Source: Thermus thermamylovorans
GTDB lineage: Bacteria; Deinococcota; Deinococci; Deinococcales; Thermaceae
NCBI RefSeq assembly: GCF_004307015.1
Contig: NZ_SIJL01000011.1
Location: 1 to 64,000 of the forward strand
Direction: 5' to 3'
DNA: 64,000 bases
The position numbers were made by a program, and so were the translations under genes. Position 1 is the first letter of the stretch, and every line of letters starts with the position of its first letter. The notes beneath the pieces were generated by a model, which saw only the letters and a list, made by a program, of their open reading frames with translations, made no database searches and was not told the DNA's origin. Below are positions 62,304 to 64,000 of the stretch, one piece after another.

Positions 62304-63524
62304 TCAAGAGGGCGCTTTTCCCAGGTCCCCTCTCCCCCTGACCGTGCGGACCGTGCCCTTTTCCACAAGGGCCTGCACCTCCTCCGGGGTGAACCCGGCC
62401 TCCCGGAGCACCGCCTCCGAGTGTTCCCCCAAAAGGGGCGGGGGCAGGGTGGGAGCGGCGGGGGTGCGGGAGAGGAAGCGCAAGGGGCTCGCCAGGGTGG
62501 GCATAGGCCCCAGGAGGGGATGGCGCAGGGTCCAGACCGCCCCCCGGGCCTCCGCCTGGGGGTCTTGGAAGGCCTCGGCCAGGTTGTTCACGGGGGCGGC
62601 GGGCACCCCCGCTTCCTTGAGCCTGTCCAGCCAGTAGGCCCGGGGGCGGGCCTTCAGGACCGCAGAAACCGCTTCCACCACCTCTTCCCGGTTCTCCACC
62701 CGCTTTGCGTTTTGCGGGAAGCGCTCCTGCAGCTCGGCAAGCCCCAGCACCTGGCAGAGCCTGCCGAACTGCTCGTCGTTCCCCACGGCCAGGACGAGCC
62801 AGCCGTCCGCCGCGGGAAAGACCCCGTAGGGCACGATCTGGGCGTGGGCGTTGCCCAGGCGCCCCGGGGGCTTCCCCGTGAGGAGGTAGCTTTCCCCCAG
62901 GTTGGCCAGGGCGAAGAGGCCCACGTCGAAGAGGGAGAGGTCGATGTGCTGGCCCAGGCCGCTTCTTTCCCGTTCCCAAAGGGCGGCGAGCACCGCCACC
63001 GCCCCCATCATCCCCGTCATCACGTCGATCCAGGCCACCCCCACCTTCATGGGCGGGCCTTCCGGCTCCCCGGTCACGGACATGATGCCGGTGTAGCCCT
63101 GCAAGGCGGCGTCGTACCCCGGTTCCTGGGCCCTCGGGCCCGTGTGGCCGAAGCCGGTGAGGGAGAGGTAGACCAGGCGGGGGTTAAGCTCCCGCAGGCT
63201 TTCGTAGTCCAGGCGGTAGCGCTTGAGGTCTCCGGTTTTGAAGTTCTCCACCAGCACATCGGCCCTTTGGGCGAGCTTCCGCACCGCCCCTTGACCCTCG
63301 AGGGTCTTGAGGTCCAAGGCGATGCTCCTCTTGCCCCGGTTGACGGCAAGGAAGTAGGCGCTTTCTCCCTTCGCAAAGGGGGGTCCCCAGCCCCGGGTCT
63401 CGTCCCCCCAGGGAGGCTCCACCTTGACCACCTCCGCCCCCAGGTCGGCCAGGATCAGGGTGCACAGGGGCCCCGCCAGAACCCGGGAGAGGTCCAGGAC
63501 CTTGAGGCCGGAAAGGGGTCCCAT
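62304..63524 (-). CDS. CaiB/BaiF family (class III) CoA-transferase
   Basis: A 406-residue enzyme that moves CoA between carboxylic acids. LSGLKVLDLSRVLAGPLCTLILADLGAEVVKVEPPWGDETR is the class III N-terminus, and the nucleophilic Asp is Asp167 in VAWIDVMTG; GQHIDLSLFDVGLFALAN and the LGNAHAQIVPYGVFPAADGWL block also fit. The natural substrate cannot be told from the sequence. TAAGAT (63536-63531) predicts a leaderless start at 63524. Confidence 0.92.
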   Translation of the reverse strand: MGPLSGLKVLDLSRVLAGPLCTLILADLGAEVVKVEPPWGDETRGWGPPFAKGESAYFLAVNRGKRSIALDLKTLEGQGAVRKLAQRADVLVENFKTGDLKRYRLDYESLRELNPRLVYLSLTGFGHTGPRAQEPGYDAALQGYTGIMSVTGEPEGPPMKVGVAWIDVMTGMMGAVAVLAALWERERSGLGQHIDLSLFDVGLFALANLGESYLLTGKPPGRLGNAHAQIVPYGVFPAADGWLVLAVGNDEQFGRLCQVLGLAELQERFPQNAKRVENREEVVEAVSAVLKARPRAYWLDRLKEAGVPAAPVNNLAEAFQDPQAEARGAVWTLRHPLLGPMPTLASPLRFLSRTPAAPTLPPPLLGEHSEAVLREAGFTPEEVQALVEKGTVRTVRGRGDLGKAPS

Positions 63525-63561
63525 GGGGGCATCTTAAGTCATCTTGGGGACGAGAGGGGAC

Positions 63562-63615
63562 TTTGTGATGGTCGGGACAAAAAACCCTTGACTCCTTAAC
63601 GCGCTAGGGTATGCT
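63562..63615 (+). promoter_or_regulatory. nrfH promoter with Crp/Fnr-like palindrome
   Basis: TTGACT (63588-63593), 16 bp, TATGCT (63610-63615). Just upstream, TTTGT (63562-63566) and ACAAA (63577-63581) are inverted with a 10-bp spacer, centred about 50 bp before the start site, the position of a class II-like activator site. Confidence 0.5.
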
Positions 63616-63629
63616 GCTCTGGGGGTTGT

Positions 63630-64000
63630 ATGCAGGCGCTACAGGGAGGGGTGCTCTGGCTGGCGGGATTGGGGTTCCTGTTAGGGCTTGGCGGCTTTGC
63701 GTTTTACCAGGGGCAGGGATGGTCCTACTTCAGCGACCGCCCCGAGGCCTGCGCCAACTGCCACATCATGCGGGACCAGTACGAGTCCTGGCGGCACTCC
63801 AGCCATCGCAGCTGGGCGAGTTGTAACGACTGCCATATGCCCCACACCTTCCTGGGCAAGTGGACCACCAAGGCCCTGAGCGGCTTTCAGCACAGCCTAG
63901 CCTTCACCACGGGGGACTTCCCCGAACCCATCGTCATCACCCCCCGCAACAAGGCTATCGCCCTGGAAAACTGCGTGGCCTGCCACCGGCCGGTGGTGGC
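63630..64000 (+). CDS. nrfH: NrfH/NapC-type membrane tetra-haem cytochrome c (partial)
   Basis: Open to the window end (123 codons seen). A short N-terminal membrane helix (LQGGVLWLAGLGFLLGLGGFAFYQ) precedes haem-binding sites CANCH, CNDCH and CVACH; the fourth would lie beyond the edge. SWASCNDCHMPHTFLGKWTTKALSGFQHSLAFTTGDFPEPIVITPRNKAIALENCVACH is the NrfH pattern, including the Lys/Met region near the first haem. NrfH passes electrons from the quinol pool to the nitrite reductase NrfA, whose gene would be expected just to the right. It was not in the supplied gene track because it has no stop inside the window. Confidence 0.88.
   Translation, partial: MQALQGGVLWLAGLGFLLGLGGFAFYQGQGWSYFSDRPEACANCHIMRDQYESWRHSSHRSWASCNDCHMPHTFLGKWTTKALSGFQHSLAFTTGDFPEPIVITPRNKAIALENCVACHRPVV

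Overview
The window is high-GC chromosomal DNA of a Thermus species. The proteins look like Thermus thermophilus and T. aquaticus orthologues: a proline dehydrogenase/P5C dehydrogenase pair, a Thermus-type HPRT, and a TaqI-family adenine methyltransferase. Genes are packed with 1-8 nt overlaps. Many promoters place a -10 box about 7 nt before the start codon, which predicts leaderless mRNAs. Nearly all of the window is ordinary core genome. The exception is a low-GC gene fragment at the left edge. No CRISPR array, prophage or insertion sequence was seen.

Layout. 1-5.4 kb: HIT protein, bifunctional nuclease, two tandem phosphoribosyltransferases, folate cyclo-ligase, FmdB-like and DUF192 proteins, tmk and a NIF3 protein. 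5.5-10.8 kb: S9 peptidase, then a leftward ybaB-recR-(three roadblock proteins)-DUF3467 operon, then hemB. 10.9-16.3 kb: MFS transporter and a GntR-putA-rocA proline catabolic operon with a palindromic operator at the regulator start. 16.4-19.1 kb: kbl/bioF-type enzyme joined to an orphan TaqI-like methyltransferase, then tRNA-Thr. 19.1-25.8 kb: FtsX-type permease, 3D-domain protein, lipoprotein, fakA-like/asp23, ald, truB. 25.8-30.5 kb: SDR, enoyl-CoA hydratase, rluB, hpt, queuosine-precursor transporter, purA. 30.6-33.7 kb: trpEGD with a tandem-Trp leader peptide and attenuator. 33.7-36.5 kb: CBS and Usp proteins, MFS transporter, tRNA-Arg.

36.5-45.2 kb: SurA/PpiC-type foldase, phosphoglucomutase, a sugar ABC importer lacking its ATPase, and glmS behind a glmS self-cleaving ribozyme. 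45.3-49.5 kb: GAF-GAF-HD-GYP protein, DUF4127 protein, trxB, and a Gln-Glu-Glu tRNA cluster. 49.5-57.3 kb: a roadblock-like protein with a large membrane protein, then a leftward operon zapE - small protein - deoB - cdaA - cdaR(ybbR) - def - fmt that includes the c-di-AMP synthase. 57.7-64 kb: DinB-like protein, an E3-binding-domain protein that looks like a catalytically dead E2 acyltransferase, M29 aminopeptidase, ABC-2 exporter, SRP RNA, CoA-transferase, and the start of an nrfH-type cytochrome c that runs off the window.

The most noteworthy items are the glmS ribozyme, the trp attenuator, the pseudo-E2, the roadblock/DUF3467 operon, the orphan methyltransferase, a family of compound hairpins abutting stop codons, and divergent promoters that share one symmetric -10 box.
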